DNA of 64,000 nucleotides from Streptomyces erythrochromogenes (GTDB lineage Bacteria > Actinomycetota > Actinomycetes > Streptomycetales > Streptomycetaceae), in contig NZ_CP108036.1 in the NCBI RefSeq assembly GCF_036170895.1, positions 6,607,501 to 6,671,500 on the forward strand. Direction: 5' to 3'. Positions 1 through 8,860 of the stretch are shown piece by piece. Made by a program: the position numbers and the translations under genes. Every line of letters starts with the position of its first letter. Positions within the stretch are counted from its first letter, which is position 1. Below the pieces are notes generated by a model, which made no database searches, was not told the origin of the DNA, and worked only from the letters and a program-made list of their open reading frames with translations.

Positions 1-611
1 TGTCCGTCGAGGGCACCTTCGCCAACCGGATCCAGCCCTGGGGCGACGACCTGCTCGGCGCCGCGGTCACCGCGAAGGTCGCCGACCCGGAGGAGCTGCC
101 CTGCGTCGTCGACGTGCGCCACCCGGTGGCCTCCCGCGTCCTGACGCGGACCTGGGACCGCGACCACGTCCTCAGCCGCTTCCCGTACCCGCTGCCGGTG
201 GACGTGCGCACCGATCTCGGCGGCCGCTGGTCGGTCCTGCGCACCGCCGGTCTCAGCGCCTCCTTCGCCGACGGCGCGGACCACTTCACCGCCGAGGACC
301 GCAGCGCCTCCGTCAGCCTGATGCGGGACGACGTCCCCGGCCGCGCCCCCGCGGACTTCCTCACGGAGCTGCTGTCCGGCGCGCCCGACACCCGGCCCGC
401 CCAGCGCGTACGGGAACCGCTGGGCGGGGGAGTGCGGTACGCGTTCTGGCTGACCCCGCAGGACAACGGCCGGCCGCGGCACGAGTTCTACGGCATGGCC
501 GTCGCCCCCGGCATCGCCGCCGGGCTGTACTGCTCCTACGAGGACGCCGCCGACCTGGCCTGGGCCCAGCGGATCTGGCGCTCGCTCGACCACGCCGTGA
601 ACACCCTCTAG
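1..611 (+). CDS. Hypothetical protein, 5' end cut by window edge
   Basis: The reading frame is open from the first bases of the window (frame starting at base 3) and ends with TAG at 609-611, so at least 202 residues are present and the true start lies outside. An internal GTG at 114 is less likely to be the start because coding character continues upstream of it. The sequence is soluble-looking, with no membrane segment, no cysteine pairs and no motif I recognise. It points away from the convergent DUF2470 gene. No function can be assigned. Confidence 0.6.
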   Translation, partial: SVEGTFANRIQPWGDDLLGAAVTAKVADPEELPCVVDVRHPVASRVLTRTWDRDHVLSRFPYPLPVDVRTDLGGRWSVLRTAGLSASFADGADHFTAEDRSASVSLMRDDVPGRAPADFLTELLSGAPDTRPAQRVREPLGGGVRYAFWLTPQDNGRPRHEFYGMAVAPGIAAGLYCSYEDAADLAWAQRIWRSLDHAVNTL

Positions 612-613
612 CC

Positions 614-706
614 CGCTACACCGGCATCAAGGCCGAGTACGGGCTGTCCGTGACCGAGCTGGAGAAGCGGCCGCTCCAGGAGATGCTGGCCGGCTGCCCT
701 CAGTGA
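614..706 (+). other. Orphan coding-like segment, possible gene 3' remnant
   Basis: Directly after the stop of the first gene, another frame reads a plausible 30-residue C-terminus (beginning RYTGIKAEYGLSVTELEKRP) ending in TGA at 704-706. It has no start or ribosome binding site of its own and overlaps the 3' end of the minus-strand DUF2470 gene. It may be the tail of a gene lost by deletion, or the true C-terminus of the upstream gene after a frameshift. It could also be chance, as GC-rich DNA produces long open frames. Confidence 0.25.
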
Positions 707-1626
707 GAGGCGGCCGAGAAGAGGGCGCGCATCGCGCGGCGCAGGCCGCAGATGTCCGCCACCGGCTCCGGGAAGTCGAAGCGGGCGTCGAAGGAGGAGC
801 CGGAGGCGCCGCCGGTGAAGCGGACGCGCAGGCCCACGCGGTCCAGGGCGAGCGGCACGGCGGTCATGCCCCGCACCCCGCGGTCGCCGAGCAGGCCGCA
901 CAGCTCGCCGATCCGGTCGCCGTGGGAGGAGTACAGGTGCTGGAGCAGCTCCGCCTCGTGCGGGGACACCGGGTCCGGCTCCGCCGCGGCCAGGTCCTCG
1001 GGGTCCACGTGCTCGGCGCCCCACAGGTCGTCCACCGTGATCTCGCCGACCTCCAGGCGCAGCATCATCCAGGCGGGGCGGCCCCCGCCCTGGAGAAGAT
1101 CCGCCGGGGCGTCGAGGGACTCGCCCAGGCCCAGCAGCTCGCCCACCGGGTGCCGCTCGGCGAGCAGCGCGGCGCACCCGGCGCGGTCGTCCCCACGCAC
1201 CGGTGTCAGCCACCCGGCCAGCCACGCACGGCCTCGGATACGATGTGGGACGGACACCGGCGCCACGTCCGTGATCTCGATCACGGCGGTGACGTCGTCG
1301 TCCTGGGCGTGAGCGGCTGCCCTGGCAGCCGTGGATTCCCCGGAAACAAGGAGAATCACGTCCCCGTCCGGGATGACGGTCCGCGCGACCGGCATCCCCG
1401 TCCCGAACTCCTCGGGCCCGTGACTGTCACGAGCACCGATCAGGGTGAGGGATACTGAGGCGTTGGACTCTACGAGGGTTCGTACGCGTTCGGCTCCGGT
1501 GAGCTGCCGAACGCCTTCCCTGGGACGCGGCTGACCTTGCTTATCGTCGGCGCAAGCGGATTCTGTTTCGTTGGAATCCGAACTGCGTTGCGCACTGGGC
1601 AGGGGGATCCCATGTGGTCGAGACAT
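700..1626 (-). CDS. DUF2470 / HugZ-like haem-iron utilisation protein
   Basis: Predicted 308-residue protein. An N-terminal split-barrel (pyridoxamine-phosphate-oxidase-like) region around residues 40-200 is followed by a C-terminal DUF2470-type domain from about 225 (PHEAELLQHLYSSHGDRIGE onward). This architecture is that of HugZ/HutZ proteins, which bind or degrade haem. The ATG at 1626 is chosen because AGGAGG precedes it by 5-6 bases; a longer frame reaches 1752 but would run into rpsD. A consensus-like iron box lies 15 bp upstream, which fits iron repression. Whether it cleaves haem cannot be judged from sequence. Confidence 0.75.
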   Translation of the reverse strand: MSRPHGIPLPSAQRSSDSNETESACADDKQGQPRPREGVRQLTGAERVRTLVESNASVSLTLIGARDSHGPEEFGTGMPVARTVIPDGDVILLVSGESTAARAAAHAQDDDVTAVIEITDVAPVSVPHRIRGRAWLAGWLTPVRGDDRAGCAALLAERHPVGELLGLGESLDAPADLLQGGGRPAWMMLRLEVGEITVDDLWGAEHVDPEDLAAAEPDPVSPHEAELLQHLYSSHGDRIGELCGLLGDRGVRGMTAVPLALDRVGLRVRFTGGASGSSFDARFDFPEPVADICGLRRAMRALFSAASH

Positions 1627-1640
1627 TACGTCCTCCTCGC

Positions 1641-1659
1641 TAAGGTAAGCCTCACCTAA
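1641..1659. promoter_or_regulatory. Iron box (DmdR/IdeR-type operator)
   Basis: TAAGGTAAGCCTCACCTAA is a 19-bp interrupted palindrome that matches the actinobacterial iron-box consensus TTAGGTTAGSCTAACCTAA at about 16 of 19 positions. It lies between the divergent DUF2470 gene (start 1626) and rpsD (start 1682). Its place just upstream of a haem-protein gene suggests repression of that gene by a DmdR1/IdeR-type regulator when iron is plentiful. It is 23 bp from the rpsD start, so an effect on rpsD is also possible. Confidence 0.7.
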
Positions 1660-1681
1660 CTTACATGGAGGTAGGTTCCCC

Positions 1682-2293
1682 GTGAACCAGAAGCGACCCA
1701 AGGTCAAGAAGTCTCGTGCCCTCGGCATCGCCCTGACGCCGAAGGCCGTCAAGTACTTCGAGGCCCGCCCCTACCCGCCGGGCGAGCACGGCCGTGGCCG
1801 CAAGCAGAACTCGGACTACAAGGTCCGTCTGCTGGAGAAGCAGCGTCTGCGCGCTCAGTACGACATCTCCGAGCGCCAGATGGCCCGCGCGTACGACCGC
1901 GCCAAGAAGGCCGAGGGCAAGACGGGCGAGGCGCTGGTCGTCGAGCTCGAGCGTCGTCTCGACGCCCTGGTCCTGCGTTCGGGCATCGCCCGCACGATCT
2001 ACCAGGCCCGCCAGATGGTCGTTCACGGCCACATCGAGGTCAACGGCGCCAAGGTCGACAAGCCGTCGTTCCGTGTCCGCCCGGACGACGTCATCACCGT
2101 GCGCGAGCGCAGCCGCGAGAAGGTTCCGTTCCAGGTTGCCCGTGAGGGTGGCTACGCAGGCGAGGGCGAGACCCCGCGCTACCTGCAGGTCAACCTGAAG
2201 GCCCTGGCCTTCCGCCTGGACCGTGACCCGAACCGCAAGGAAATCCCGGTCATCTGCGACGAGCAGCTCGTCGTCGAGTACTACGCCCGCTGA
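1682..2293 (+). CDS. rpsD: 30S ribosomal protein S4
   Basis: Predicted 203-residue S4, a primary 16S rRNA binder of the 30S subunit body. An N-terminal ribosomal S4 region is followed by an S4 RNA-binding domain around residues 93-155 ([20 protein letters not shown]). The N-terminus [15 protein letters not shown] lacks the zinc-binding cysteines of the C+ form, so this is a zinc-independent (C-) S4. The start is GTG with GGAGG about ten bases upstream. The gene stands alone, outside the alpha operon, as in other Streptomyces. Confidence 0.95.
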   Translation: MNQKRPKVKKSRALGIALTPKAVKYFEARPYPPGEHGRGRKQNSDYKVRLLEKQRLRAQYDISERQMARAYDRAKKAEGKTGEALVVELERRLDALVLRSGIARTIYQARQMVVHGHIEVNGAKVDKPSFRVRPDDVITVRERSREKVPFQVAREGGYAGEGETPRYLQVNLKALAFRLDRDPNRKEIPVICDEQLVVEYYAR

Positions 2294-2327
2294 TCTTCCG
2301 GCAGGCGTAGCCCTCACAGGCTGGTGG

Positions 2328-2361
2328 AAACCCGCCGTCCCCTCCATGGGGCGGCGGGTTT
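2328..2361. terminator. Bidirectional terminator between rpsD and STAND gene
   Basis: A perfect 10-bp stem (AAACCCGCCG with CGGCGGGTTT) encloses a C4/G4 inner stem. The arms begin with AAA and end with TTT, so the hairpin has short U-runs in both directions and can serve the convergent genes on either side. Confidence 0.8.
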
Positions 2362-2393
2362 TCCGCGTTCCGGGTGAACGCGGGTGACGGCGG

Positions 2394-4607
2394 CTACGGC
2401 TGGTCCGCCCGGGCCGTGCTGCGCGAGACCCGCGGACCCGGCACCCCGCCCAGCCCCGCCGGACGCGGCACCCGCGCCGCCCCGCGCAGCGCCCGCACCA
2501 CCAGCGACTCCCGGCACAGCTCCCGCCCCTCGGCCGCGTACGCCGCGTAGCGCTCGGCGCCCAGCACCTCCCCCGCCCGCTCCCGGCACATCAGCCGCGG
2601 GGCGTTGAAGCACCCCGAGCCGAACAGCTGCAGCCCCACCCCGCCCCACATCGGCTCCGCCGCGCCCTGGAGCACCGCGGCCTCGGCCGGATCGCCCTCC
2701 GCGACCGTGACCAGCGCGAGCAGCTCCAGCGCGAGGACCAGCCCGACCAGGTCGTTGAAGGCGTGGTTGATCTCCACGCACTCGGTCAGCAGCCGCCGGG
2801 CCTCCTGCGTGCCGCCCGCCTCCAGGGCCGCGTAGGCCAGCACGTAGAGGGCGTACGCCTTCGTCCAGCGCTCCCCGCGCTCGTCGCAGATCTCCCGGAC
2901 CTCCCCGCACAGCGCGAGCGCGCCCGGCAGGTCCCCGAGGAAGGCCAGCGCCATCCCCAGCTCGACCTGGCACATCAGCACGTTGCTGTTCAGCTCGCCG
3001 GCCGCCCGGTACTGCTCCAGCGCCTCGCCCAGCAGCTCCCGGGCCCGGGCCATGTCGTCCGAGACGAGGGCCAGGCAGCCCAGGCGGTGCACCGCGTAGG
3101 CGGCCGCCACCCGGTTCCCGCTGCGCGCCGCCCCGTCCCGGCACTCGTACAGGGCGCACATCGAGGCCGTCGCGTCGCCCTGGAGGGCCGCGACGTACCC
3201 CAGCACCCACAGGGCCTTCAGCCGTGAGCCCTCGTACTGCGTCTCCTGCCCGCCCGGGGGGTCCAGGGTCCGGTCCAGCCAGTGCCGGCCCTCGGTCAGG
3301 CGCCCGCAGCCCGCCCAGTAGAACCACAGGGTGCCCGCCAGGTACTGGCCCAGGTGCAGCTCGTCCGGCTCGTCGAGGCAGCACTCCAGGGCGAGCCGCA
3401 GGTTCGGCAGCTCCGCCTCCACCAGCGCCGCCACCTCGTGCTGGCGGGGGCTGAACCAGTCCAGCTCGCACCAGGTCGCCAGCCCCATGTACCAGTCCCG
3501 GTGCCGCCGCCGCAGCCGCACCGCGTCACCCAGCGACTCCAGCCAGCCCGCCCCGTACAGCCGTACGGTCTCCAACATCCGGAAGCGCACCCCGGCGGCC
3601 GTCTCCTCCCGGACCAGCAGGGACTGGGCGAGCAGCTCGCCCACCAGGTCCAGCACGCCCTCCACCGGCATGTCGGGCCCGGCACACACGTACTCGGCGG
3701 CGTCGAGGTCGAACTGCCCCGCGAACACCGACAGGCGCGCCCACAGCAGCCGCTCCGCCGGAGTGCACAGCTCATGGCTCCAGCCGATGGCCGTACGCAG
3801 CGTCCGGTGCCGGGGGAGCCCCCCGCGCGCGCCGCCCGTCAGCAGCCCGAAGCGGTCCTCCAGCCGGGAGAGCACCTGGGCCGGGGACAGCATCCGCAGC
3901 CGGCCCGCCGCCAGCTCCAGGGCGAGCGGGATCCCGTCGAGGCGCGCGCACACCTCCACGAGCGCCGCCCGGTCTGCCGCGCTCGCCGCGAAGGCCGGGT
4001 CGGCGGCGGACACGCGCGCCTCCAGCAGCGCCAGTGCCTCCTCCGGGACCGGCGGGGCCAGCGGGAACGTCCGCTCCCCGGCCACCTCCAGCGGGCGCCG
4101 GCCCGCAGCCAGTACCCGCAGGCCGGGAGAGCGCAGCAGCAGCTCCCGTACCAGAGAAGCGGTCTCGTCCACCAGCTGCTCGAAGCCGTCCAGGACCAGC
4201 AGCAGCCGCTTGTCGGCCAGGTGCTCGGCCAGGACGGTCCGGGGCGGCCGGGTGGTGTGGTCGGTCAGCCCGAGCGCCTCGGAGAGCGTCAGCTCCAGCA
4301 GCGCCGGATCCCGTACGCAGGCCAGCTCGGCCAGCCAGACGCCGTCGCAGTAGCGTTCCTCCACCGGAGCGTGCGCCCCTTGTGCCCCTTGCGCTTCCGA
4401 GGCCTCGCGCGCGTCCTCGGCGGCCGACCGGGCAGCCGCGAGGACCAGCCGTGACTTGCCGACCCCGCCCACACCGGTCACGGTCACCAGCCGCGAGACC
4501 TCCAGCAGGCCCCCCAGCTCGGCGAGTTCGGCACCCCGCCCGATGAACCCGCTCAGCTCCGAGGGAAGATTGCCCCGGGCGGTACGTCGAAGGGGTCTGT
4601 GTCGCAT
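2394..4607 (-). CDS. STAND-family NTPase with C-terminal TPR-like region, no DNA-binding domain
   Basis: Predicted 737-residue protein. A P-loop GVGGVGKS sits at residues 45-52, a Walker-B-like LLLVLDGFEQL follows, then an NB-ARC-type helical region and, from about residue 400, alanine/leucine-rich helical repeats resembling TPRs. The pattern matches predicted ATPases related to AfsR/LuxR-type STAND regulators. No winged helix or LuxR HTH is present at either end, so it would have to act through partners. The ATG at 4607 is preferred over an in-frame start at 4715 because homology to the family (NLPSELSGFIGR) begins shortly after it. The target is unknown. Confidence 0.75.
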   Translation of the reverse strand: MRHRPLRRTARGNLPSELSGFIGRGAELAELGGLLEVSRLVTVTGVGGVGKSRLVLAAARSAAEDAREASEAQGAQGAHAPVEERYCDGVWLAELACVRDPALLELTLSEALGLTDHTTRPPRTVLAEHLADKRLLLVLDGFEQLVDETASLVRELLLRSPGLRVLAAGRRPLEVAGERTFPLAPPVPEEALALLEARVSAADPAFAASAADRAALVEVCARLDGIPLALELAAGRLRMLSPAQVLSRLEDRFGLLTGGARGGLPRHRTLRTAIGWSHELCTPAERLLWARLSVFAGQFDLDAAEYVCAGPDMPVEGVLDLVGELLAQSLLVREETAAGVRFRMLETVRLYGAGWLESLGDAVRLRRRHRDWYMGLATWCELDWFSPRQHEVAALVEAELPNLRLALECCLDEPDELHLGQYLAGTLWFYWAGCGRLTEGRHWLDRTLDPPGGQETQYEGSRLKALWVLGYVAALQGDATASMCALYECRDGAARSGNRVAAAYAVHRLGCLALVSDDMARARELLGEALEQYRAAGELNSNVLMCQVELGMALAFLGDLPGALALCGEVREICDERGERWTKAYALYVLAYAALEAGGTQEARRLLTECVEINHAFNDLVGLVLALELLALVTVAEGDPAEAAVLQGAAEPMWGGVGLQLFGSGCFNAPRLMCRERAGEVLGAERYAAYAAEGRELCRESLVVRALRGAARVPRPAGLGGVPGPRVSRSTARADQP

Positions 4608-4768
4608 GGGACACGGAGCGTACTGGTCCGGATGCGCTGCGTCCAAGACGCGTGCCCCCGACCCCGAATTCGGGTAGGGCCGGGGATCCCCGGCGCGATA
4701 GGGTCGGAGGACCATTTGTAGGAATCGCTGCCGCCGGCGGTTCGGGTAGAGACAGAGAGCGGTGTGAC

Positions 4769-5236
4769 GTGTCCGGTGTAGAGGTGGCCGGGATCATCGT
4801 GGCCGTCTTCTGGGCCATCCTGATCTCCTTCCTCGCCGTCGCCCTGGTGCGGCTGGCGCAGGTCCTCAGGGCGACCACCAAGCTGGTGTCCGAAGTGACC
4901 GACCAGGCCGTACCGCTGCTGGCGGACGCCTCCAGCACCGTCCGCTCCGCGCGCACCCAGCTCGACCGGGTCGACGCCATCGCGAGCGACGTCCAGGAGG
5001 TCACGTCCAACGCCTCCGCCCTGTCCTCCACCGTGGCCACCGCCTTCGGCGGGCCGCTCGTGAAGGTCGCGGCCTTCGGCTACGGCGTCCGCAAGGCGCT
5101 GGGCAAGGGGGATGCCGGGGCATCGGGCGCCGTGCCGCCCAAGGCCTCCCGCCGTACACGGAGTGACGGCGGTGGCCGTACTGTGATCGTTGGCCGAACG
5201 GTGCCGGCCGCCCGGCGCCGGAAGCAGAAGGACTGA
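4769..5236 (+). CDS. DUF948-family membrane-anchored protein
   Basis: Predicted 155-residue protein with one N-terminal membrane span (VAGIIVAVFWAILISFLAV), then a charged helical region that could form a coiled coil (VSEVTDQAVPLLADASSTV) and a basic C-terminus. This is the DUF948 layout. GTG at 4769 is chosen because the membrane helix starts right after it; an upstream in-frame start would add a low-complexity leader. It lies 8 bp before the next small gene and just ahead of alaS, a pairing conserved in Streptomyces. Function unknown. Confidence 0.75.
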   Translation: MSGVEVAGIIVAVFWAILISFLAVALVRLAQVLRATTKLVSEVTDQAVPLLADASSTVRSARTQLDRVDAIASDVQEVTSNASALSSTVATAFGGPLVKVAAFGYGVRKALGKGDAGASGAVPPKASRRTRSDGGGRTVIVGRTVPAARRRKQKD

Positions 5237-5244
5237 GACCGCCG

Positions 5245-5589
5245 ATGTTCCGCCGAGCCTTCTGGTTCACCGCCGGCGCAGCCGCCGGCGTGTGGGCCAC
5301 CACCAAGGTCAACCGCCAGCTCAAGAAGCTGACGCCGGAGAGCCTCGCGGCCCAGGCCGCCGACAAGGCCGTGGAGGCGGGCCACCGCCTCAAGGACTTC
5401 GCCCTCGACGTCAAAGCGGGAATGACGCAGCGCGAGGACGAGCTGAACGATGCACTGGGGCTCCACCAGGACCCCGACCGGCCCGACGACGTCACCGCCC
5501 TCCCCGGGCCGAGGCGGCTGCGGGCCATCGAGAACCACCAGATCGACAACCGACCAAAGCTTTCGTACAACCGGAATGAGGACCACTGA
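5245..5589 (+). CDS. Small conserved actinobacterial protein upstream of alaS
   Basis: Predicted 114-residue protein. A short hydrophobic N-terminus ([17 protein letters not shown]) could be a weak membrane anchor, followed by a helical region and a polar tail. Its stop TGA overlaps the alaS ATG by one base, so the two are translationally coupled. It looks like the DUF6167-type protein found before alaS in streptomycetes; that family name is from memory. No catalytic motif is visible. Confidence 0.7.
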   Translation: MFRRAFWFTAGAAAGVWATTKVNRQLKKLTPESLAAQAADKAVEAGHRLKDFALDVKAGMTQREDELNDALGLHQDPDRPDDVTALPGPRRLRAIENHQIDNRPKLSYNRNEDH

Positions 5590-8258
5590 TGGAGTCGGCT
5601 GAAATCCGCCGCCGCTGGCTGAGCTTCTTCGAGGAGCGCGGTCACGCCGTTGTCCCTTCGGCGTCGCTCATCGCGGACGACCCGACTCTGCTGCTGGTGC
5701 CCGCCGGCATGGTGCCGTTCAAGCCCTACTTCCTGGGTGAGACCAAGCCGCCGGCCCCGACGCTCACCAGCGTCCAGAAGTGCGTCCGTACGCCGGACAT
5801 CGAAGAGGTGGGCAAGACCACCCGCCACGGCACGTTCTTCCAGATGTGCGGCAACTTCTCCTTCGGCGACTACTTCAAGGAAGGCGCCATCAAGTACGCC
5901 TGGGAGCTGCTCACCAGCTCCGTGGCGGACGGCGGCTACGGCCTGGAGCCGGAGAAGCTCTGGATCACCGTCTACCTCGACGACGACGAGGCCGAGCAGA
6001 TCTGGCGCGACAAGATCGGCGTCCCGGCCGAGCGCATCCAGCGCCTGGGCAAGAAGGACAACTTCTGGTCCATGGGCGTCCCGGGTCCCTGCGGCCCGTG
6101 CTCCGAGATCAACTACGACCGAGGCCCCGAGTTCGGCGTCGAGGGCGGCCCGGCCGTCAACGACGAGCGCTACGTGGAGATCTGGAACCTGGTCTTCATG
6201 CAGTACGAGCGCGGCGCCGGCGACGGGAAGGAAGACTTCCCGATCCTCGGCGACCTGCCGTCGAAGAACATCGACACCGGTCTCGGCCTCGAGCGCCTCG
6301 CGATGATCCTGCAGGGCGTGCAGAACATGTACGAGACCGACACCCTGCGCGTCGTCATGGACAAGGCCACCGAGCTGACCGGCGTGCAGTACGGCGCCGC
6401 CCAGCACACGGACGTCTCGCTGCGTGTGGTCGCCGACCACATCCGCACCTCGACGATGCTCATCGGCGACGGCGTCACCCCCGGCAACGAGGGCCGCGGC
6501 TACGTGCTGCGCCGCATCATGCGCCGCGCCATCCGCAACATGCGCCTCATGGGCGCCACCGGTCCGGTCGTCCAGGACCTGATCAACGTCGTGATCGAGA
6601 CGATGGGCCAGCAGTACCCGGAGCTCATCACCGACCGCAAGCGCATCGAGACCGTCGCCCTCGCCGAAGAGGCCGCCTTCCTGAAGGCCATCAAGGGCGG
6701 CACCAACATCCTCGACACCGCCGTGACCGAGACCAAGGCCGCCGGCGGCACGGTCCTCTCCGGCGACAAGGCGTTCCTGCTCCACGACACCTGGGGCTTC
6801 CCGATCGACCTCACCCTGGAGATGGCCGCCGAGCAGGGCCTCTCCGTGGACGAGCCCGGCTTCCGCCGCCTGATGCAGGAGCAGCGCGACCGCGCCAAGG
6901 CCGACGCCAAGGCCAAGAAGACCGGCCACGCGGACATGTCCGCCTACCGGGAGATCGCCGACGGCTCCGGCGCCACCGAGTTCACCGGCTACGCCACCAC
7001 GCAGGGCGAGTCCACCATCGTCGGCCTGCTGGTCAACGGCGTCTCCGCGCCCGCCGCCTCCGAGGGCGACGAGGTCGAGGTCGTCCTCGACCGCACCCCC
7101 TTCTACGCCGAGGGCGGCGGCCAGCTCGCCGACCAGGGCCGGATCAAGCTCGACACCGGCGCCGTCATCGAGATCCGCGACGTCCAGCAGCCGGTCCCGG
7201 GCGTCTCCGTGCACAAGGGGTCCGTCCAGGTCGGCGAGGTGACGGTGGGTGCCTCCGCGTACGCCGCCATCGACGTCCGGCGCCGCCGGGCCATCGCCCG
7301 TGCCCACTCGGCCACGCACCTGACCCACCAGGCGCTGCGCGACGCGCTCGGCCCGACCGCCGCCCAGGCCGGTTCGGAGAACAGCCCCGGCCGCTTCCGC
7401 TTCGACTTCGGATCCCCGAACGCCGTCCCCGGCTCGGTCCTCACCGACGTCGAGCAGAAGATCAACGACGTGCTCTCGCGCGAGCTCGAAGTGACCGCCG
7501 AGATCATGAGCATCGACGAGGCGAAGAAGCAGGGCGCCATCGCCGAGTTCGGCGAGAAGTACGGCGAGCGGGTCCGCGTCGTGACCATCGGCGACTTCTC
7601 CAAGGAGCTGTGCGGCGGCACGCACGTCGGCAACACCGCCCAGCTGGGTCTGGTCAAGCTGCTCGGCGAGTCCTCCATCGGCTCCGGCGTGCGCCGTGTC
7701 GAGGCCCTCGTCGGCGTGGACGCGTACAACTTCCTCGCCAAGGAGCACACGGTCGTCGCCCAGCTCCAGGAACTGGTCAAGGGCCGTCCGGAGGAGCTGC
7801 CGGAGAAGATCGCCTCCATGCTCGGCAAGCTGAAGGACGCCGAGAAGGAGATCGAGAAGTTCCGCGCGGAGAAGGTCCTCCAGGCCGCCGCCGGGCTCGC
7901 CCAGAACGCCCAGGACATCAAGGGCGTCGCCCTCGTCGTCGGCCAGGTGGCGGACGGCATCGGTGCCGACGACCTGCGCAAGCTGGTCCTCGACGTCCGC
8001 GGCCGCATCCCTGGCGACCGCCCGGCCGTCGTGGCCCTCTTCACCGTGGCGAACGACCGCCCGCTGACCGTCATCGCCACCAACGAGGCCGCCCGCGAGC
8101 GCGGTCTCAAGGCCGGCGACCTGGTCCGTACGGCCGCCAAGACCCTCGGCGGCGGCGGTGGCGGCAAGCCGGACGTCGCCCAGGGCGGCGGCCAGAACCC
8201 GGCCGCGGTCCCGGAGGCCATCAGCGCCGTCGAGCGCCTCGTCGTCGAGACGGTCTGA
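5589..8258 (+). CDS. alaS: Alanyl-tRNA synthetase
   Basis: Predicted 889 residues, full length for bacterial AlaS. It attaches alanine to tRNA-Ala in the cytoplasm and edits mischarged serine and glycine. The class II catalytic domain is at the N-terminus ([14 protein letters not shown]). The editing domain carries HSATH near residue 573 and CGGTH near residue 675, the zinc-binding HxxxH and CxxxH motifs. A C-Ala domain follows, with a glycine-rich stretch (GGGGGGKPD) near the end. The gene is coupled to the small gene upstream and followed after 2 bp by ruvX. Confidence 0.97.
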   Translation: MESAEIRRRWLSFFEERGHAVVPSASLIADDPTLLLVPAGMVPFKPYFLGETKPPAPTLTSVQKCVRTPDIEEVGKTTRHGTFFQMCGNFSFGDYFKEGAIKYAWELLTSSVADGGYGLEPEKLWITVYLDDDEAEQIWRDKIGVPAERIQRLGKKDNFWSMGVPGPCGPCSEINYDRGPEFGVEGGPAVNDERYVEIWNLVFMQYERGAGDGKEDFPILGDLPSKNIDTGLGLERLAMILQGVQNMYETDTLRVVMDKATELTGVQYGAAQHTDVSLRVVADHIRTSTMLIGDGVTPGNEGRGYVLRRIMRRAIRNMRLMGATGPVVQDLINVVIETMGQQYPELITDRKRIETVALAEEAAFLKAIKGGTNILDTAVTETKAAGGTVLSGDKAFLLHDTWGFPIDLTLEMAAEQGLSVDEPGFRRLMQEQRDRAKADAKAKKTGHADMSAYREIADGSGATEFTGYATTQGESTIVGLLVNGVSAPAASEGDEVEVVLDRTPFYAEGGGQLADQGRIKLDTGAVIEIRDVQQPVPGVSVHKGSVQVGEVTVGASAYAAIDVRRRRAIARAHSATHLTHQALRDALGPTAAQAGSENSPGRFRFDFGSPNAVPGSVLTDVEQKINDVLSRELEVTAEIMSIDEAKKQGAIAEFGEKYGERVRVVTIGDFSKELCGGTHVGNTAQLGLVKLLGESSIGSGVRRVEALVGVDAYNFLAKEHTVVAQLQELVKGRPEELPEKIASMLGKLKDAEKEIEKFRAEKVLQAAAGLAQNAQDIKGVALVVGQVADGIGADDLRKLVLDVRGRIPGDRPAVVALFTVANDRPLTVIATNEAARERGLKAGDLVRTAAKTLGGGGGGKPDVAQGGGQNPAAVPEAISAVERLVVETV

Positions 8259-8260
8259 CG

Positions 8261-8731
8261 ATGACCCTGCGCCGCGGCCGCCGACTGGCCATCGACGTCG
8301 GGGACGCCCGGATCGGGGTCGCGTCCTGTGACCCCGATGGGGTGTTGGCCACACCGGTGGAAACCGTTCCGGGCCGGGACATCCCCTTCGCCCACCGGCG
8401 GCTGCGGCAGCTCGTCGAGGAGTACGAGCCCCTCGAAGTCGTGGTCGGCCTCCCCCGCTCGCTCAGCGGGCGGGAGGGGCCGGCCGCGGCCAAGGTGCGC
8501 GCCTTCGCGAACGAACTCGCCAAGGGCATCAAGCCGGTGACGGTCCGTCTGGTGGACGAGCGGATGACCACGGTCACCGCCGCCCAGGGGTTGCGGGCCT
8601 CCGGCAGGAACGCGAAGAAGGGCAGGTCGGTCATCGACCAGGCCGCCGCTGTGGTGATCCTTCAGAACGCTCTTGAGACCGAACGGGTATCAGGTAATCC
8701 GCCTGGTGAGTGCGTCGAAGTGGTTGTCTGA
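8261..8731 (+). CDS. ruvX: Putative pre-16S rRNA nuclease / Holliday junction resolvase homologue
   Basis: Predicted 156-residue YqgF-family protein with an RNase H-like fold. Conserved acidic motifs are visible: IDVGDARIG near the N-terminus, VDERMTT in the middle and VIDQAA near the end. YqgF proteins process the 5' end of 16S rRNA in E. coli; a resolvase role has also been proposed. It starts 2 bp after alaS and lies ahead of mltG, the usual actinobacterial order alaS-yqgF-mltG-aroE. Confidence 0.9.
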   Translation: MTLRRGRRLAIDVGDARIGVASCDPDGVLATPVETVPGRDIPFAHRRLRQLVEEYEPLEVVVGLPRSLSGREGPAAAKVRAFANELAKGIKPVTVRLVDERMTTVTAAQGLRASGRNAKKGRSVIDQAAAVVILQNALETERVSGNPPGECVEVVV

Positions 8732-8860
8732 TCGCGATACGGTAACGTTCCGCGCGATGAGACGGCATTCGAACAGCCGTCGCCCACCGTCAAAGAGGCG
8801 GAACCGGGTGGCACGGACGACGGAGTCCGTGGCCTCGCGTCTCGCGGCTCTAGGGGACCG

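Noticed and set aside
5001..8354. Minus-strand open frame of 1117 codons opposite alaS
   Set aside because: Same third-position GC artefact; no ribosome binding site and low-complexity translation.
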